Counted from the first letter of the stretch, positions 48,009 to 58,615 are shown. The stretch is 64,000 nt of DNA from Bacteroidaceae bacterium HV4-6-C5C (GCA_007896885.1 VOIU01000005.1:149804-213803), one strand, 5' to 3'. Notes: generated by a model from the sequence alone, not told the origin. Translations and numbers: made by a program.

Positions 48009-48443
48009 ATGTTACAACCGAAAAAAACAAAATTCAGAAGACAGCAAAAAGGCCGTTCTAAAGGAAATGCCCAGCGTGGCAACCAGTTGGCTTTCGGCTC
48101 TTTTGGAATTAAAGCCTTGGAAACAAAATGGATCACAGGCCGTCAGATTGAAGCTGCTCGTATAGCAGTTACAAGATATATGCAACGTCAGGGACAAATA
48201 TGGATTCGTATTTTTCCTGATAAGCCAATCACTAGAAAACCAGCAGATGTGCGTATGGGTAAGGGTAAAGGTAGCCCTGAGGGCTTTGTAGCACCTGTAA
48301 CGCCCGGTAGAATAATTATTGAAGCAGAAGGAGTCTCTTATGAGATTGCAAAAGAAGCATTGCGTTTGGCCGCTCAGAAACTTCCTATTACGACGAAGTT
48401 CGTTGTTAGACGTGATTATGATATTCAAAATCAAAATGCGTAA
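48009..48443 (+). CDS. rplP: Ribosomal protein uL16
   Basis: 144 residues. Contacts tRNA in the A site. [19 protein letters not shown] and [20 protein letters not shown] are diagnostic. Its stop overlaps the first possible rpmC start by one base. Confidence 0.98.
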   Translation: MLQPKKTKFRRQQKGRSKGNAQRGNQLAFGSFGIKALETKWITGRQIEAARIAVTRYMQRQGQIWIRIFPDKPITRKPADVRMGKGKGSPEGFVAPVTPGRIIIEAEGVSYEIAKEALRLAAQKLPITTKFVVRRDYDIQNQNA

Positions 48444-48646
48444 TGGGTATGAAAATAGCAGAAATTAAAGAAATGCCAACGAAGGACTTGTTGGAACGGG
48501 TTAGTGCAGAAGTGGCAACTTATAATCAGTTGGTTTTAAACCATTCTATTTCTCCTTTGGACAATCCTTTTCAAATAAAAAGTCTGCGTAGGACAATAGC
48601 GCGTATGAAATCAGAATTACGCGAAAGAGAACTTAATAATAAATAA
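48443..48646 (+). CDS. rpmC: Ribosomal protein uL29
   Basis: 67 residues (65 if the second ATG at 48449 is used). [17 protein letters not shown] followed by [17 protein letters not shown] is the two-helix L29 fold at the tunnel exit beside uL23. Confidence 0.96.
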   Translation: MGMKIAEIKEMPTKDLLERVSAEVATYNQLVLNHSISPLDNPFQIKSLRRTIARMKSELRERELNNK

Positions 48647-48654
48647 TAAGTTTG

Positions 48655-48912
48655 ATGGAAGCAAGAAATTTAAGAAAGGAAAGAATGGGTGTAGTGCTTA
48701 GTAACAAAATGGATAAAACTATTACTGTTGCAGCAAAATTTAAAGAAAAACACCCGATATATGGGAAATTCGTTAGTAAAACGAAGAAATACTATGCTCA
48801 TGACGAAAAGAATGAATGTAATATAGGTGATACTGTACATATTATGGAAACTCGTCCTTTGAGTAAGACTAAGAGATGGAGATTGGTGGAAATAATTGAA
48901 AGAGCTAAGTAA
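48655..48912 (+). CDS. rpsQ: Ribosomal protein uS17
   Basis: 85 residues from the ATG at 48655; a TTG one codon earlier is in frame. [18 protein letters not shown] and [16 protein letters not shown] identify S17. Two bases before rplN. Confidence 0.97.
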   Translation: MEARNLRKERMGVVLSNKMDKTITVAAKFKEKHPIYGKFVSKTKKYYAHDEKNECNIGDTVHIMETRPLSKTKRWRLVEIIERAK

Positions 48913-48914
48913 TT

Positions 48915-49280
48915 ATGATACAAGCAGAATCTAGACTAACAGTATGCGATAACAGCGGGGCTAAAGAAGCTCTTTGTATTCGTGTTCTAGGAGGGACAGG
49001 TCGTCGTTATGCGTCTGTTGGAGACGTTATCGTTGTTTCCATTAAAAGTGTAATCCCTTCGAGTGATATTAAAAAAGGTGCAGTGTCTAAAGCTTTGATC
49101 GTACGCACAAAGAAAGAGATTCGTCGCGCTGATGGCTCTTATATACGTTTTGATGATAATGCGTGTGTTTTATTAAACAATGCAGGTGAAATCAGAGGTA
49201 GTCGTATATTTGGTCCTGTTGCGAGAGAGCTTCGTGCTACAAATATGAAAGTGGTATCATTGGCACCAGAAGTACTTTAA
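48915..49280 (+). CDS. rplN: Ribosomal protein uL14
   Basis: 121 residues. [18 protein letters not shown] start and [13 protein letters not shown] end. Forms an intersubunit bridge and is the docking point of the RsfS silencing factor in other bacteria. Confidence 0.98.
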   Translation: MIQAESRLTVCDNSGAKEALCIRVLGGTGRRYASVGDVIVVSIKSVIPSSDIKKGAVSKALIVRTKKEIRRADGSYIRFDDNACVLLNNAGEIRGSRIFGPVARELRATNMKVVSLAPEVL

Positions 49281-49300
49281 TTTTGTAAAAGATTTAAGTA

Positions 49301-49624
49301 ATGAGTAAACTACATATTAAAAAAGGCGACACCGTTTATGTTAATGCCGGTGAAGATAAAGGTAAAACTGGTCGTGTGTTGAAGGTCCTTATTAAGAAAG
49401 GACGTGCCATTGTTGAAGGTGTCAATATGGTATCTAAAAGTACTAAGCCTAGTGCAAAAAATCCGCAAGGAGGTATTGTAAAGCAGGAAGCCTCAATACA
49501 TCTTTCTAATTTAAATCCTGTTGATCCTAAATCGGGGCAGGCAACGCGTATTGGAAGAAGATTGAGTTCCGATGGAGGAAGTTTAGTGCGTTATTCTAAA
49601 AAGTCAGGAGAGGAGATTAAGTGA
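49301..49624 (+). CDS. rplX: Ribosomal protein uL24
   Basis: 107 residues. KOW motif [21 protein letters not shown] at the N-terminus. Assembly initiator of the 50S. Its TGA shares one base with the ATG of rplE. Confidence 0.97.
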   Translation: MSKLHIKKGDTVYVNAGEDKGKTGRVLKVLIKKGRAIVEGVNMVSKSTKPSAKNPQGGIVKQEASIHLSNLNPVDPKSGQATRIGRRLSSDGGSLVRYSKKSGEEIK

Positions 49625-50181
49625 TGAACAATACTGCAAGTCTAAAGAAAGAGTATGCAGAGCGCATCGCGCCTGCATTAAAATCGCAATTCCAATATTC
49701 TTCCGCTATGCAAATTCCTGTATTGAAGAAAATAGTAATTAATCAGGGTTTGGGAATCGCTGTAGCTGATAAGAAGATTATTGAAGTTGCTATAAATGAA
49801 ATAACAGCAATCACAGGTCAGAAAGCTGTCGCTACAATCTCTCGCAAAGATATTGCGAATTTTAAGCTTCGTAAGAAAATGCCAATAGGTGTTATGGTTA
49901 CATTGCGCCGTGAAAGAATGTACGAGTTTTTGGAAAAATTAGTTCGTGTAGCTCTTCCTCGTATTCGCGACTTTAAAGGAATTGAAAGCAAATTTGATGG
50001 TAAGGGTAACTATACCTTGGGTATTCAGGAACAAATTATCTTTCCTGAAATAAATATTGATAGTATAAGTAGAATTCTTGGTATGAATATTACTTTTGTA
50101 ACTTCTGCTACAACAGATGAAGAAGGATATGCTTTACTAAAAGAATTTGGATTACCTTTTAAGAACGCTAAAAAAGATTGA
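49624..50181 (+). CDS. rplE: Ribosomal protein uL5
   Basis: 185 residues from the ATG at 49624; an in-frame GTG directly before it would add one residue. [35 protein letters not shown] and [11 protein letters not shown] are diagnostic. Binds 5S rRNA. Confidence 0.98.
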   Translation: MNNTASLKKEYAERIAPALKSQFQYSSAMQIPVLKKIVINQGLGIAVADKKIIEVAINEITAITGQKAVATISRKDIANFKLRKKMPIGVMVTLRRERMYEFLEKLVRVALPRIRDFKGIESKFDGKGNYTLGIQEQIIFPEINIDSISRILGMNITFVTSATTDEEGYALLKEFGLPFKNAKKD

Positions 50182-50185
50182 TAAT

Positions 50186-50455
50186 ATGGCAAAGGAATCA
50201 ATGAAGGCACGTGAAGTTAAGCGTGCCAAGCTAGTAGCCAAATATGCAGAAAAGAGAGCACAGTTGAAAAAGGATGGCGATTATGAGGGCTTGCAAGCTT
50301 TGCCAAAGAATGCTTCTCCTGTTCGTCTGCATAATCGTTGCAAATTGACTGGTCGCCCTAAAGGCTATATACGGCAGTTTGGAATATCTAGAATCCAGTT
50401 TCGTGAGATGGCTTCTAATGGGCTTATTCCGGGCGTAAAGAAAGCAAGTTGGTAA
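50186..50455 (+). CDS. rpsN: Ribosomal protein uS14, zinc-free type
   Basis: 89 residues from the ATG at 50186. Ends with [19 protein letters not shown] and the closing VKKASW. Only one cysteine is present, so the zinc ribbon of the short form is absent. The open frame extends upstream into rplE but without S14 similarity. Confidence 0.97.
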   Translation: MAKESMKAREVKRAKLVAKYAEKRAQLKKDGDYEGLQALPKNASPVRLHNRCKLTGRPKGYIRQFGISRIQFREMASNGLIPGVKKASW

Positions 50456-50503
50456 TTATTTAAATATTGTCAGGATTGACCTGATTAATTTAATTTTTTT
50501 AAT

Positions 50504-50899
50504 ATGACAGATCCAATCGCAGATTATTTAACAAGGTTGAGGAATGCTATCCAAGCAAAACATCGTGTTGTGGAAGTCCCTGCCTCAAACTTAAAAAAAG
50601 AAATCACAAAGATTCTTTTTGAAAAGGGCTACATCTTGAACTATAAGTTTGTAGAAGATGGTCCTCAAGGTACTATAAAAGTGGCTTTGAAATATGATCC
50701 TGTTAACAAAGTAAATGCAATTAAAAAGTTAGAGAGGATATCTTCTCCTGGATTGCGGAGATACACAGGATATAAGGATATGCCGAGAGTTATAAATGGA
50801 TTAGGTATTGCTATAATATCTACTTCTAAGGGTGTAATGACTAACAAAGAAGCTGCTGATTTGAAAATTGGTGGTGAAGTATTGTGTTATGTTTATTAA
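50504..50899 (+). CDS. rpsH: Ribosomal protein uS8
   Basis: 131 residues. TDPIADYLTRLRNA start and ISTSKGVMTNKEA near the C-terminus. In E. coli S8 represses the spc genes by binding the rplE start region; no mimic was sought in detail here. The 48-base gap before it is the longest between rplE and rplF. Confidence 0.98.
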   Translation: MTDPIADYLTRLRNAIQAKHRVVEVPASNLKKEITKILFEKGYILNYKFVEDGPQGTIKVALKYDPVNKVNAIKKLERISSPGLRRYTGYKDMPRVINGLGIAIISTSKGVMTNKEAADLKIGGEVLCYVY

Positions 50900-50916
50900 T
50901 TTAGGAGGAGTAGAGT

Positions 50917-51486
50917 ATGTCAAGAATTGGAAAATTACCCATTAATATTCCTTCTGGAGTATCTGTTGCTTTAAATGATAGCATCGTTACTATAAAAGGT
51001 CCTAAAGGTGAGCTGAGCCAATATGTTAATCCTGCAATAAATGTTGTTATTGAAGATGGACATATACTTTTAAGTGAAAATGAAAATGCAATGTTAGACA
51101 ATCCAAAACAAAAACATGCTTTTCATGGATTATACCGCTCTTTAGTCCATAACATGGTTTTAGGTGTCTCTGAAGGGTATAAAAAAGAATTGGAACTTGT
51201 CGGTGTCGGCTATCGTGTTTCTAATCAAGGAAATATTGTGGAGTTGGCATTAGGCTATACTCATAATATTTTTATTCAGTTGCCTCCAGAAGTTAAGGTT
51301 GAAACAAAGACTGAAAGAAATAAGAATCCGCTTATTATTTTGGAATCTTGTGACAAACAGTTATTAGGGCAAGTTTGCTCTAAAATACGCTCTTTCCGGA
51401 AGCCTGAACCATATAAAGGTAAGGGTGTTAAATTTGTTGGTGAAGAAATACGCAGAAAGTCAGGTAAATCGGCTGGTGCGAAATAA
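50917..51486 (+). CDS. rplF: Ribosomal protein uL6
   Basis: 189 residues, two repeats of the same fold. [16 protein letters not shown] start and [14 protein letters not shown], the sarcin-ricin-loop contact. GGAGGAG stands upstream at a usable distance. Confidence 0.98.
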   Translation: MSRIGKLPINIPSGVSVALNDSIVTIKGPKGELSQYVNPAINVVIEDGHILLSENENAMLDNPKQKHAFHGLYRSLVHNMVLGVSEGYKKELELVGVGYRVSNQGNIVELALGYTHNIFIQLPPEVKVETKTERNKNPLIILESCDKQLLGQVCSKIRSFRKPEPYKGKGVKFVGEEIRRKSGKSAGAK

Positions 51487-51509
51487 TTTACTTTAAAAAT
51501 AAGGTTATT

Positions 51510-51851
51510 ATGACAACAAAAATAGAAAGGCGAATTAAGATCAAATATAGGGTACGTAATAAATTATCTGGTACCACTGAGCGTCCTCGTATGAGCGTAT
51601 TTAGAAGTAATAAGCAGATTTACGTTCAAATTATTGATGACTTGAATGGTAAGACTTTAGCTGCTGCATCTTCTTTGGGATTTGATAAAATGCCTAAAAA
51701 AGAACAAGCATTGAAAGTTGGAGAGTTAATTGCAAAAAAAGCTCAGGAAGCAGGTATTACTACTGTCGTTTTTGACCGTAATGGTTATTTGTATCATGGG
51801 CGAGTTAAGGAGGTGGCTGATGCTGCTCGTAACGGTGGACTTAAATTTTGA
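51510..51851 (+). CDS. rplR: Ribosomal protein uL18
   Basis: 113 residues. [20 protein letters not shown] and [20 protein letters not shown]. 5S rRNA binding protein of the central protuberance. Confidence 0.97.
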   Translation: MTTKIERRIKIKYRVRNKLSGTTERPRMSVFRSNKQIYVQIIDDLNGKTLAAASSLGFDKMPKKEQALKVGELIAKKAQEAGITTVVFDRNGYLYHGRVKEVADAARNGGLKF

Positions 51852-51856
51852 TCATT

Positions 51857-52375
51857 ATGGCAGGAATTAATAATAAAGTAAAGATCTCAAACGATATAGA
51901 ACTTAAAGACAGGTTAGTTGCTATAAATCGTGTGACTAAAGTGACTAAAGGCGGAAGGACGTTTAGCTTTTCTGCTATTGTAGTGGTAGGCAATGAGGAA
52001 GGTATCATAGGATGGGGCCTTGGTAAGGCTGGTGAAGTTACAGCTGCTATCGCTAAAGGTGTAGAGGCTGCTAAGAAAAACTTAACGAAAGTTCCTGTCT
52101 TAAAAGGGACTGTTCCTCATGAACAATCTGCTAAATTTGGCGGTGCTGAAGTTTATATTAAACCGGCATCTCATGGAACTGGAGTTGTTGCTGGTGGTGC
52201 TATGCGTGCCGTTTTAGAAAGTGTCGGTGTTACTGATGTTTTGGCTAAGTCGAAGGGCTCGTCTAATCCGCATAACCTGGTAAAAGCTACAATATTAGCT
52301 TTAAGTGAGATGCGTGACGCACGTACTATTGCGCAGAATCGTGGTGTAAGCATTGAAAAAGTTTTTAGAGGATAG
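51857..52375 (+). CDS. rpsE: Ribosomal protein uS5
   Basis: 172 residues from the ATG at 51857; an in-frame TTG nine bases upstream is less likely. The spectinomycin loop region [18 protein letters not shown] and [10 protein letters not shown] are intact. Confidence 0.98.
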   Translation: MAGINNKVKISNDIELKDRLVAINRVTKVTKGGRTFSFSAIVVVGNEEGIIGWGLGKAGEVTAAIAKGVEAAKKNLTKVPVLKGTVPHEQSAKFGGAEVYIKPASHGTGVVAGGAMRAVLESVGVTDVLAKSKGSSNPHNLVKATILALSEMRDARTIAQNRGVSIEKVFRG

Positions 52376-52384
52376 GAGGTAAAT

Positions 52385-52561
52385 ATGTCAACTATAAAAA
52401 TTAAACAAATTAAAAGTAGGATTGGTGCTCCGGCTTCTCATAAAAGAACACTTGACGCGTTGGGATTGCACAAACTGAATCGTGTGGTTGAGCATGAATG
52501 CACTCCCTCAATTCTTGGGATGGTGGATAAAGTGAAGCACTTAGTTACCATTGTTAAATAG
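52385..52561 (+). CDS. rpmD: Ribosomal protein uL30
   Basis: A short frame of 58 residues. It reads STIKIKQIKSRIGAPASHKR, then LDALGLHKLNRVVEH and ends VKHLVTIVK, the complete L30 fold. AGGAGG precedes the ATG. Position between rpsE and rplO is the standard spc order. Confidence 0.97.
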   Translation: MSTIKIKQIKSRIGAPASHKRTLDALGLHKLNRVVEHECTPSILGMVDKVKHLVTIVK

Positions 52562-52590
52562 TTGTTTGTTGAATGTAAATGAATCACAAT

Positions 52591-53037
52591 ATGAACTTAA
52601 GTAATTTAAAGCCTGCTGAAGGATCTACTAAAACAAGAAAAAGAATAGGTCGAGGTCCTGGATCAGGCTTAGGTGGTACCTCTACTAGAGGTCATAAGGG
52701 CGCAAAATCGAGATCTGGTTATTCTAAGAAGATCGGTTTTGAAGGTGGACAGATGCCTCTTCAACGTCGTGTTCCTAAATTTGGATTTAAGAACATTAAT
52801 AGGATAGAGTATAAAGCTATCAATCTTGATATTGTTCAAAAATTAGCTTCTGAAAAAGATTTGAAATCTGTTGGGATAGAAGATTTTGTTGCTGCAGGAT
52901 TTATATCTTCGAATCAGAAGGTGAAAATATTGGGGAAAGGAGCTTTAACTTTAAAGTTGGATGTGCAGGCGCATGCTTTTTCCAAGACGGCTATTACAGT
53001 GATTGAAACTGCTGGTGGAAATGTCGTAAAACTCTAG
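52591..53037 (+). CDS. rplO: Ribosomal protein uL15
   Basis: 148 residues from the ATG at 52591 ([12 protein letters not shown] is the family start); a second ATG at 52579 would add four residues. [20 protein letters not shown] is diagnostic. secY starts four bases after its stop. Confidence 0.97.
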   Translation: MNLSNLKPAEGSTKTRKRIGRGPGSGLGGTSTRGHKGAKSRSGYSKKIGFEGGQMPLQRRVPKFGFKNINRIEYKAINLDIVQKLASEKDLKSVGIEDFVAAGFISSNQKVKILGKGALTLKLDVQAHAFSKTAITVIETAGGNVVKL

Positions 53038-53041
53038 TTCG

Positions 53042-54382
53042 ATGAGGAAAGCTATTGAAACATTAAAAAATATATGGCGAATTGAGGATCTAAGACAACG
53101 GATCCTCATTACCATACTGTTTGTTGCAATTTATCGTTTTGGATCTTATGTCGTTTTACCTGGGATTAATCCATCGATGTTAACTCAATTGCATAAGCAA
53201 ACTAGTGAAGGTCTTCTTGCCTTGTTAAATATGTTTTCTGGAGGTGCTTTCTCTAATGCTTCTATTTTCGCATTGGGGATAATGCCTTATATCTCGGCTT
53301 CCATTGTAATTCAGCTGTTAGGTATAGCAGTTCCATATTTTCAGAAGATGCAGCGTGAGGGCGAAAGTGGTAGAAGAAAAATGAATCAATATACGCGTTA
53401 TCTAACGATTTTGATTTTATTTGTTCAGGCTCCTTCTTACTTACTGAATCTAAAAATGCAAGCTGGTCCTTCTTTAAATGCTTCATTAGATTGGACTTTG
53501 TTTATGATAACTTCTACTATGATTTTGGCTGCTGGTAGTATGTTTATTCTATGGCTCGGAGAAAGAATTACTGACAAAGGGATTGGAAATGGTATTTCAT
53601 TTATTATTTTAATTGGTATAATTGCTCGTCTGCCGCAATCTTTCTCTCAAGAACTTATTTCTAGAGTGACAGAAAAAACTGGCGGTTTGGTTATGTTCTT
53701 GATTGAGATAATAGTTTTGTTGGTTGTAATTGCTGGAGCGATTTTATTGGTTCAAGGTACGCGTAAAATACCTGTTCAATATGCTAAAAGAATCGTAGGA
53801 AATAAACAATACGGTGGAGCACGCCAATATATACCTTTGAAAGTTAATGCTGCGGGAGTAATGCCTATTATTTTTGCTCAAGCAATAATGTTTATACCGA
53901 TTACTTTTATGGGTTTTTCAAATAAAAGCCATGCGAGTTCTTTTTTACATGCTTTTACTGATCATACAAGTTTTTGGTATAATTTTGTTTTTGCAGTTTT
54001 AATAATTCTCTTTACTTATTTTTACACTGCAATAACCATTAATCCAACTCAGATGGCTGAAGACATGAAGAGGAATAATGGTTTTATACCAGGAATTAAA
54101 CCTGGAAAGAGAACGGCTGAATATATTGATGATATAATGTCTCGTATTACGCTACCGGGGTCTTTCTTCTTAGCTCTTGTTGCTATTATGCCTGCATTTG
54201 CTGGTGTATTTGGAGTAAAAACTGCTTTTGCACAATTTTTCGGTGGAACATCTTTATTAATACTAGTTGGAGTTGTTCTAGATACGCTTCAGCAGGTTGA
54301 GAGTCATTTATTGATGCGGCATTATGATGGATTATTAAAGTCCGGACGTATCAAAGGTCGTAGTGGTGTAGCTGCGTATTAA
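53042..54382 (+). CDS. secY: Preprotein translocase subunit SecY
   Basis: 446 residues with ten hydrophobic spans, the protein-conducting channel of the inner membrane. The TM2 plug region FSGGAFSNASIFALGIMPYISASI, the IPVQYAKR loop and the C-terminal DTLQQVESHLLMRHYDG are diagnostic. Partners secE lies 25 kb upstream; secG is not in the window. Confidence 0.98.
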   Translation: MRKAIETLKNIWRIEDLRQRILITILFVAIYRFGSYVVLPGINPSMLTQLHKQTSEGLLALLNMFSGGAFSNASIFALGIMPYISASIVIQLLGIAVPYFQKMQREGESGRRKMNQYTRYLTILILFVQAPSYLLNLKMQAGPSLNASLDWTLFMITSTMILAAGSMFILWLGERITDKGIGNGISFIILIGIIARLPQSFSQELISRVTEKTGGLVMFLIEIIVLLVVIAGAILLVQGTRKIPVQYAKRIVGNKQYGGARQYIPLKVNAAGVMPIIFAQAIMFIPITFMGFSNKSHASSFLHAFTDHTSFWYNFVFAVLIILFTYFYTAITINPTQMAEDMKRNNGFIPGIKPGKRTAEYIDDIMSRITLPGSFFLALVAIMPAFAGVFGVKTAFAQFFGGTSLLILVGVVLDTLQQVESHLLMRHYDGLLKSGRIKGRSGVAAY

Positions 54383-54392
54383 TTTATATAAA

Positions 54393-55190
54393 ATGATATT
54401 TCTTAAAACTGAAGATGAAATAGAGCTATTAAAGGAAAGCAATATGATTGTTGCTCAAACTTTAGGTGAAATTGCTAAATATGTAACGCCTGGTGTAACG
54501 ACTAAGACGTTAAACAAAGTTGCGGAAGAATTTATTAGAGACAATGGTGCAATTCCTACTTTTAAAGGTTTTCCTAATCACTATGGCTCTCCGTTTCCAG
54601 CATCTATTTGTACTTCAATCAATGAAGAAGTTGTGCATGGTATCCCTAGTGATATCATATTGAAAGAGGGAGATATTGTATCCATTGACTGCGGGGCTTT
54701 GAAGAATGGTTTTTGTGGTGATTCTGCTTATACATTTTGTGTAGGTGAGGTAAGCGAAGAAATTCGCACTTTATTGAAAGTAACCAAGCAAGCTTTATAT
54801 CTTGGAATACAGACAGCTGTTCCAGGTAAAAGATTGGGGGATATTGGATATGCTATACAACAATGTTGTGAAAATCATTCGTATGGAGTTGTTCGTGAGT
54901 TTGTGGGACATGGTATCGGGAAAGATATGCATGAAGATCCACAGGTTCCTAATTATGGGAAGCGTGGCTCTGGTATTGTTATAAAGAAAGGCTTATGCAT
55001 TGCAATAGAACCAATGATTACATTAGGATCTCGTCAAATTATTATGGAATCAGATGGTTGGACTGTGAGAACAAAGGATAGAAAGTGTGCAGCCCATTTT
55101 GAACATACTATTGCTGTTTGTGACGATAGAGCAAATATCTTGTCTTCATTTGAGTTCATTGAAAATGTTTTAGGAGATAAAGCAATTTAA
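54393..55190 (+). CDS. map: Methionine aminopeptidase, type I
   Basis: 265 residues. Removes the initiator methionine. Metal ligands: Asp in SIDCGALKNGFCGDSAY, His in VGHGIGKDMHEDP, Glu in AIEPMITLG and Glu in FEHTIAV. Located between secY and infA; adk, which is here in many other bacteria, is absent from the interval. Confidence 0.97.
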   Translation: MIFLKTEDEIELLKESNMIVAQTLGEIAKYVTPGVTTKTLNKVAEEFIRDNGAIPTFKGFPNHYGSPFPASICTSINEEVVHGIPSDIILKEGDIVSIDCGALKNGFCGDSAYTFCVGEVSEEIRTLLKVTKQALYLGIQTAVPGKRLGDIGYAIQQCCENHSYGVVREFVGHGIGKDMHEDPQVPNYGKRGSGIVIKKGLCIAIEPMITLGSRQIIMESDGWTVRTKDRKCAAHFEHTIAVCDDRANILSSFEFIENVLGDKAI

Positions 55191-55196
55191 ATACAT

Positions 55197-55415
55197 ATGG
55201 CTAAACAATCCGCTATAGAGCAAGATGGAGTTATCGTAGAAGCATTGTCAAATGCAATGTTTCGTGTTGAATTGGAAAATGGGCATGAGATCACGGCTCA
55301 TATATCTGGTAAAATGAGAATGCATTATATTAAAATTTTGCCGGGTGATAAAGTACGTGTTGAAATGTCTCCTTACGATTTATCGAAAGGAAGAATTGTT
55401 TTTAGATATAAATAA
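55197..55415 (+). CDS. infA: Translation initiation factor IF-1
   Basis: 72 residues of a single OB fold: [39 protein letters not shown] and the end GRIVFRYK. Blocks the A site during initiation. Confidence 0.98.
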   Translation: MAKQSAIEQDGVIVEALSNAMFRVELENGHEITAHISGKMRMHYIKILPGDKVRVEMSPYDLSKGRIVFRYK

Positions 55416-55428
55416 TTGAAATATAGAT

Positions 55429-55545
55429 ATGAAAGTAAGAGCATCATTAAAAAAACGTACACCAGAATGTAAAATCGTAAGACGTAATGGTCGTTTGTAT
55501 GTTATTAATAAGAAAAACCCTAAGTATAAACAACGTCAAGGATAA
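55429..55545 (+). CDS. rpmJ: Ribosomal protein bL36, zinc-free type
   Basis: 38 residues, too short for routine frame lists: [20 protein letters not shown], ending NPKYKQRQG. Three of the four zinc ligands of the E. coli protein are replaced (Thr11, Asn27 and Tyr33 stand where Cys, Cys and His are expected), so this is the metal-free form. Thirteen bases after infA. Confidence 0.96.
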   Translation: MKVRASLKKRTPECKIVRRNGRLYVINKKNPKYKQRQG

Positions 55546-55547
55546 TA

Positions 55548-55570
55548 TTATTATTTTTGCAAAATAATAA
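55548..55570 (+). promoter_or_regulatory. AT palindrome with embedded -7-like box before rpsM
   Basis: TTATTATTTT and AAAATAATAA form a perfect 10-bp inverted repeat around TGC. The sequence TATTTTTG (55552-55559), followed by C, matches TAnnTTTG. No TTG lies at the standard distance. It may be an internal alpha-operon promoter or a hairpin. Confidence 0.4.
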
Positions 55571-55578
55571 CTTAATAT

Positions 55579-55959
55579 ATGGCTATAAGAATAGTTGGTG
55601 TCGATTTGCCTCAGAATAAAAGAGGAGAAATAGCTTTGACCTATATCTATGGAATAGGTCGTAGTAGTTCAGCTAAAATATTGGATAAGGCTGGGATAGA
55701 CAAAGATTTGAAAGTAAAAGATTGGTCTGATGATCAAGCGGCTAAAATTCGTGAGATTATAGGTGCTGAGTTTAAAGTAGAAGGCGATCTTCGTTCTGAA
55801 ATTCAATTGAACATTAAGCGTTTAATGGATATTGGTTGTTATCGTGGCGTACGTCATAGACTTGGGTTACCAGTTCGTGGTCAAAGCACTAAAAATAATG
55901 CTAGAACACGAAAAGGTAGGAAGAAAACCGTTGCTAATAAGAAAAAAGCTACTAAATAA
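55579..55959 (+). CDS. rpsM: Ribosomal protein uS13
   Basis: 126 residues. [19 protein letters not shown] and [20 protein letters not shown] are diagnostic. Head protein contacting uL5 and the P-site tRNA. Confidence 0.98.
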   Translation: MAIRIVGVDLPQNKRGEIALTYIYGIGRSSSAKILDKAGIDKDLKVKDWSDDQAAKIREIIGAEFKVEGDLRSEIQLNIKRLMDIGCYRGVRHRLGLPVRGQSTKNNARTRKGRKKTVANKKKATK

Positions 55960-55970
55960 TATTTGTTGTT

Positions 55971-56360
55971 ATGGCGAAAAAAACAGTTGCAGCTAAAAAG
56001 AGAAATGTGAAAGTGGATGCTAATGGGCAATTGCATGTTCATTCATCTTTTAATAACATTATTGTTTCTCTTGCAAATAGTGAAGGACAGATTATTTCCT
56101 GGTCATCTGCAGGAAAAATGGGTTTTAAGGGGTCTAAGAAAAACACCCCCTATGCAGCTCAAATGGCTGCTCAGGATTGTGCAAAGATTGCTTATGATCT
56201 TGGCTTAAGGAAAGTTAAAGCATACGTTAAAGGACCAGGTAACGGACGTGAGTCTGCTATAAGAACTGTGCATGGAGCCGGGATAGAGGTTACAGAGATT
56301 GTTGATGTAACTCCATTGCCTCATAATGGGTGTCGTCCTCCTAAAAGACGTAGAGTTTAA
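55971..56360 (+). CDS. rpsK: Ribosomal protein uS11
   Basis: 129 residues. [34 protein letters not shown] and [15 protein letters not shown]. Platform protein near the mRNA exit. A 112-base gap follows. Confidence 0.98.
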   Translation: MAKKTVAAKKRNVKVDANGQLHVHSSFNNIIVSLANSEGQIISWSSAGKMGFKGSKKNTPYAAQMAAQDCAKIAYDLGLRKVKAYVKGPGNGRESAIRTVHGAGIEVTEIVDVTPLPHNGCRPPKRRRV

Positions 56361-56375
56361 TTTTTCTAAATTTTG

Positions 56376-56445
56376 AAAACTTGTTTTTGTTTTTTGATTA
56401 CATTATCTTCTTCTTTGTGATCGCGGCTGCAACAAAATAAGTTTT
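56376..56445 (+). promoter_or_regulatory. Candidate structured RNA before rpsD (S4 control site)
   Basis: Three nested stems: AAAACTT (56376-56382) with AAGTTTT (56439-56445), TTTTGTT (56385-56391) with AACAAAA (56431-56437), and GATTAC (56396-56401) with GTGATC (56417-56422). An asymmetric internal loop (TTTT opposite GCGGCTGC) lies between the second and third stems. It occupies an unusually long gap in a tight operon, just before the gene for S4, the known autoregulator of alpha operons in E. coli and of rpsD in Bacillus. Function is inferred. Confidence 0.45.
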
Positions 56446-56472
56446 GAGTAAACAATTTAATATAAAAAGAAA

Positions 56473-57078
56473 ATGGCTAGATATACTGGACCAAAATCGA
56501 GAATAGCCCGCAAGTTTGGTGAAGCTGTCTTTGGAGCAGATAAAGTTTTGTCGAAGAAAAACTATCCTCCGGGACAACATGGTAATTCCAGAAAAAGAAA
56601 GACTTCTGAATATGGAGTTCAACTTCGTGAAAAGCAGAAAGCCAAATATACTTATGGAGTTTTAGAAAAACAGTTCCGTAATTTATTTGAGAAAGCTGCT
56701 ACTTCTAAAGGTATTACGGGTGAAGTGCTTTTGCAGTTGCTTGAAGGAAGATTGGATAATATCGTTTATCGCTTAGGTATTGCACCCACTCGTGCTGCTG
56801 CGCGTCAGTTGGTTGGACATAAACATATAACTGTCGATGGTGATGTCGTGAATATTCCTTCTTATGCTGTAAAACCAGGACAAGTAATAGGTGTACGTGA
56901 AAGATCCAAATCTTTGGAGGTAATTGTTGGTGCATTAGCTGGGGTAAATCACAGTAAATATCCTTGGTTGGAATGGGATGAGAGCTTGAAAGTTGGTAAA
57001 TTATTGCATGTACCTGAAAGAGCTGACATTCCAGAAAACATAAAAGAACATTTGATTGTAGAATTATATTCTAAATAA
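56473..57078 (+). CDS. rpsD: Ribosomal protein uS4
   Basis: 201 residues. Primary 16S binder and, in other bacteria, translational repressor. [16 protein letters not shown] start, S4 RNA-binding domain with [13 protein letters not shown] and [12 protein letters not shown] (about 90-125). No zinc cysteines, so the zinc-free form. Confidence 0.98.
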   Translation: MARYTGPKSRIARKFGEAVFGADKVLSKKNYPPGQHGNSRKRKTSEYGVQLREKQKAKYTYGVLEKQFRNLFEKAATSKGITGEVLLQLLEGRLDNIVYRLGIAPTRAAARQLVGHKHITVDGDVVNIPSYAVKPGQVIGVRERSKSLEVIVGALAGVNHSKYPWLEWDESLKVGKLLHVPERADIPENIKEHLIVELYSK

Positions 57079-57089
57079 TAATTAATTTC

Positions 57090-58082
57090 ATGGCGATATT
57101 AGCATTTCAAAAACCTGATAAAGTATTAATGTTAGAAGCGGATTCAAAATTCGGTAGATTTGAATTTCGTCCGCTTGAGCCAGGCTTCGGTATTACTGTA
57201 GGTAATGCATTGCGCCGTATTCTTCTTTCCTCTTTGGAAGGCTTTGCTATTACTACTATTAAAATAGAAGGGGTAGAACATGAGTTTTCTAGCGTTACTG
57301 GAGTAAAAGAAGATGTAACTAACATTATCTTGAATCTGAAACAGGTAAGATTCAAGCAAGTAGTTGAAGAATTTGAGAATGAGAAAGTAAGTATTACTAT
57401 CGAAAATTCGAGTGAATTTAAAGCAGGTGATATAGGTAAATATTTAACTGGATTTGAAGTGTTAAATCCTGAATTAGTTATTTGTCATTTAGATCCTAAG
57501 GCTACTATGCAGATTGATATTACAATTAATAAGGGCCGTGGATATATACCTGCGGATGAAAACCGGGAATATTGTACGGATGTTAATGTCATACCCATTG
57601 ATTCTATTTACACCCCTATTCGTAATGTCAAGTATCAAATAGAACCTTTTCGTGTTGAACAAAAAACTGATTATGATAAATTGGTGCTTGAAATTACGAC
57701 AGATGGTTCGATACATCCAAAAGATGCATTGAAAGAGGCTGCAAAAATTCTTATATACCATTTTATGTTATTTTCTGATGAAAAAATAACATTAGAGACT
57801 AATGATACGGATGGTAATGAGGAATTTGACGAAGAAGTTCTCCATATGCGTCAGTTATTGAAGACTAAGCTTGTTGATATGGATCTTTCGGTACGCGCTC
57901 TTAATTGTTTGAAAGCTGCTGATGTTGAAACATTAGGTGACTTGGTACAATTTAATAAAACAGATTTATTGAAGTTCCGGAATTTTGGAAAGAAATCGCT
58001 TACAGAGCTTGATGATTTGCTTGAAAGTCTGAATCTATCGTTTGGAACTGATATTTCTAAATACAAATTAGATAAAGAATAA
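57090..58082 (+). CDS. rpoA: RNA polymerase alpha subunit
   Basis: 330 residues. N-terminal dimerisation domain with [20 protein letters not shown] and [11 protein letters not shown]; acidic linker near 236-250; C-terminal domain with [16 protein letters not shown] [18 protein letters not shown] and [16 protein letters not shown], the part that contacts activators and UP elements. Confidence 0.98.
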   Translation: MAILAFQKPDKVLMLEADSKFGRFEFRPLEPGFGITVGNALRRILLSSLEGFAITTIKIEGVEHEFSSVTGVKEDVTNIILNLKQVRFKQVVEEFENEKVSITIENSSEFKAGDIGKYLTGFEVLNPELVICHLDPKATMQIDITINKGRGYIPADENREYCTDVNVIPIDSIYTPIRNVKYQIEPFRVEQKTDYDKLVLEITTDGSIHPKDALKEAAKILIYHFMLFSDEKITLETNDTDGNEEFDEEVLHMRQLLKTKLVDMDLSVRALNCLKAADVETLGDLVQFNKTDLLKFRNFGKKSLTELDDLLESLNLSFGTDISKYKLDKE

Positions 58083-58083
58083 A

Positions 58084-58581
58084 ATGAGACATAATAAGAA
58101 ATTTAATCACTTAGGTCGTACTGCTTCCCATAGAAATGCAATGTTGTCTAACATGGCATGTTCTTTGATTAAGCACAAAAGAATCACTACGACTGTTGCT
58201 AAAGCTAAGGCTTTGAAAAAATTTGTTGAGCCATTGATCACAAAATCAAAAAATGATACAACAAATTCCCGCCGTGTAGTATTTAGTAATCTACAGGACA
58301 AGTATGCTGTTACTGAATTATTCAAAGAAATCTCTGTAAAAATAGCAGATCGTCCAGGTGGATATACCCGAATTATTAAAACAGGAAACCGTTTAGGTGA
58401 TAATGCAGAGATGTGTTTTATTGAATTCGTTGATTATAACGAAAATATGGCAAAAGAAAAAGTTGCTAAGAAAGCTACCCGTACTCGTCGTTCGAAAAAG
58501 AATGCCGCTGAAAGCGCTGTAGAAACTTCTGAAAGTACAGCCGTAAATGAAGATGTATCAAGCGAACTAGCTTCTGTTTAA
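58084..58581 (+). CDS. rplQ: Ribosomal protein bL17 with extended tail
   Basis: 165 residues. The core [17 protein letters not shown] to [15 protein letters not shown] is normal; it continues for about 45 residues as a Lys-rich then Ala/Ser/Glu-rich tail, longer than the 127-residue E. coli protein. It closes the block, starting one base after the rpoA stop. Confidence 0.97.
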   Translation: MRHNKKFNHLGRTASHRNAMLSNMACSLIKHKRITTTVAKAKALKKFVEPLITKSKNDTTNSRRVVFSNLQDKYAVTELFKEISVKIADRPGGYTRIIKTGNRLGDNAEMCFIEFVDYNENMAKEKVAKKATRTRRSKKNAAESAVETSESTAVNEDVSSELASV

Positions 58582-58615
58582 TAAATTAGTGAAGTATTTT
58601 TTCTCGCTTCATATG

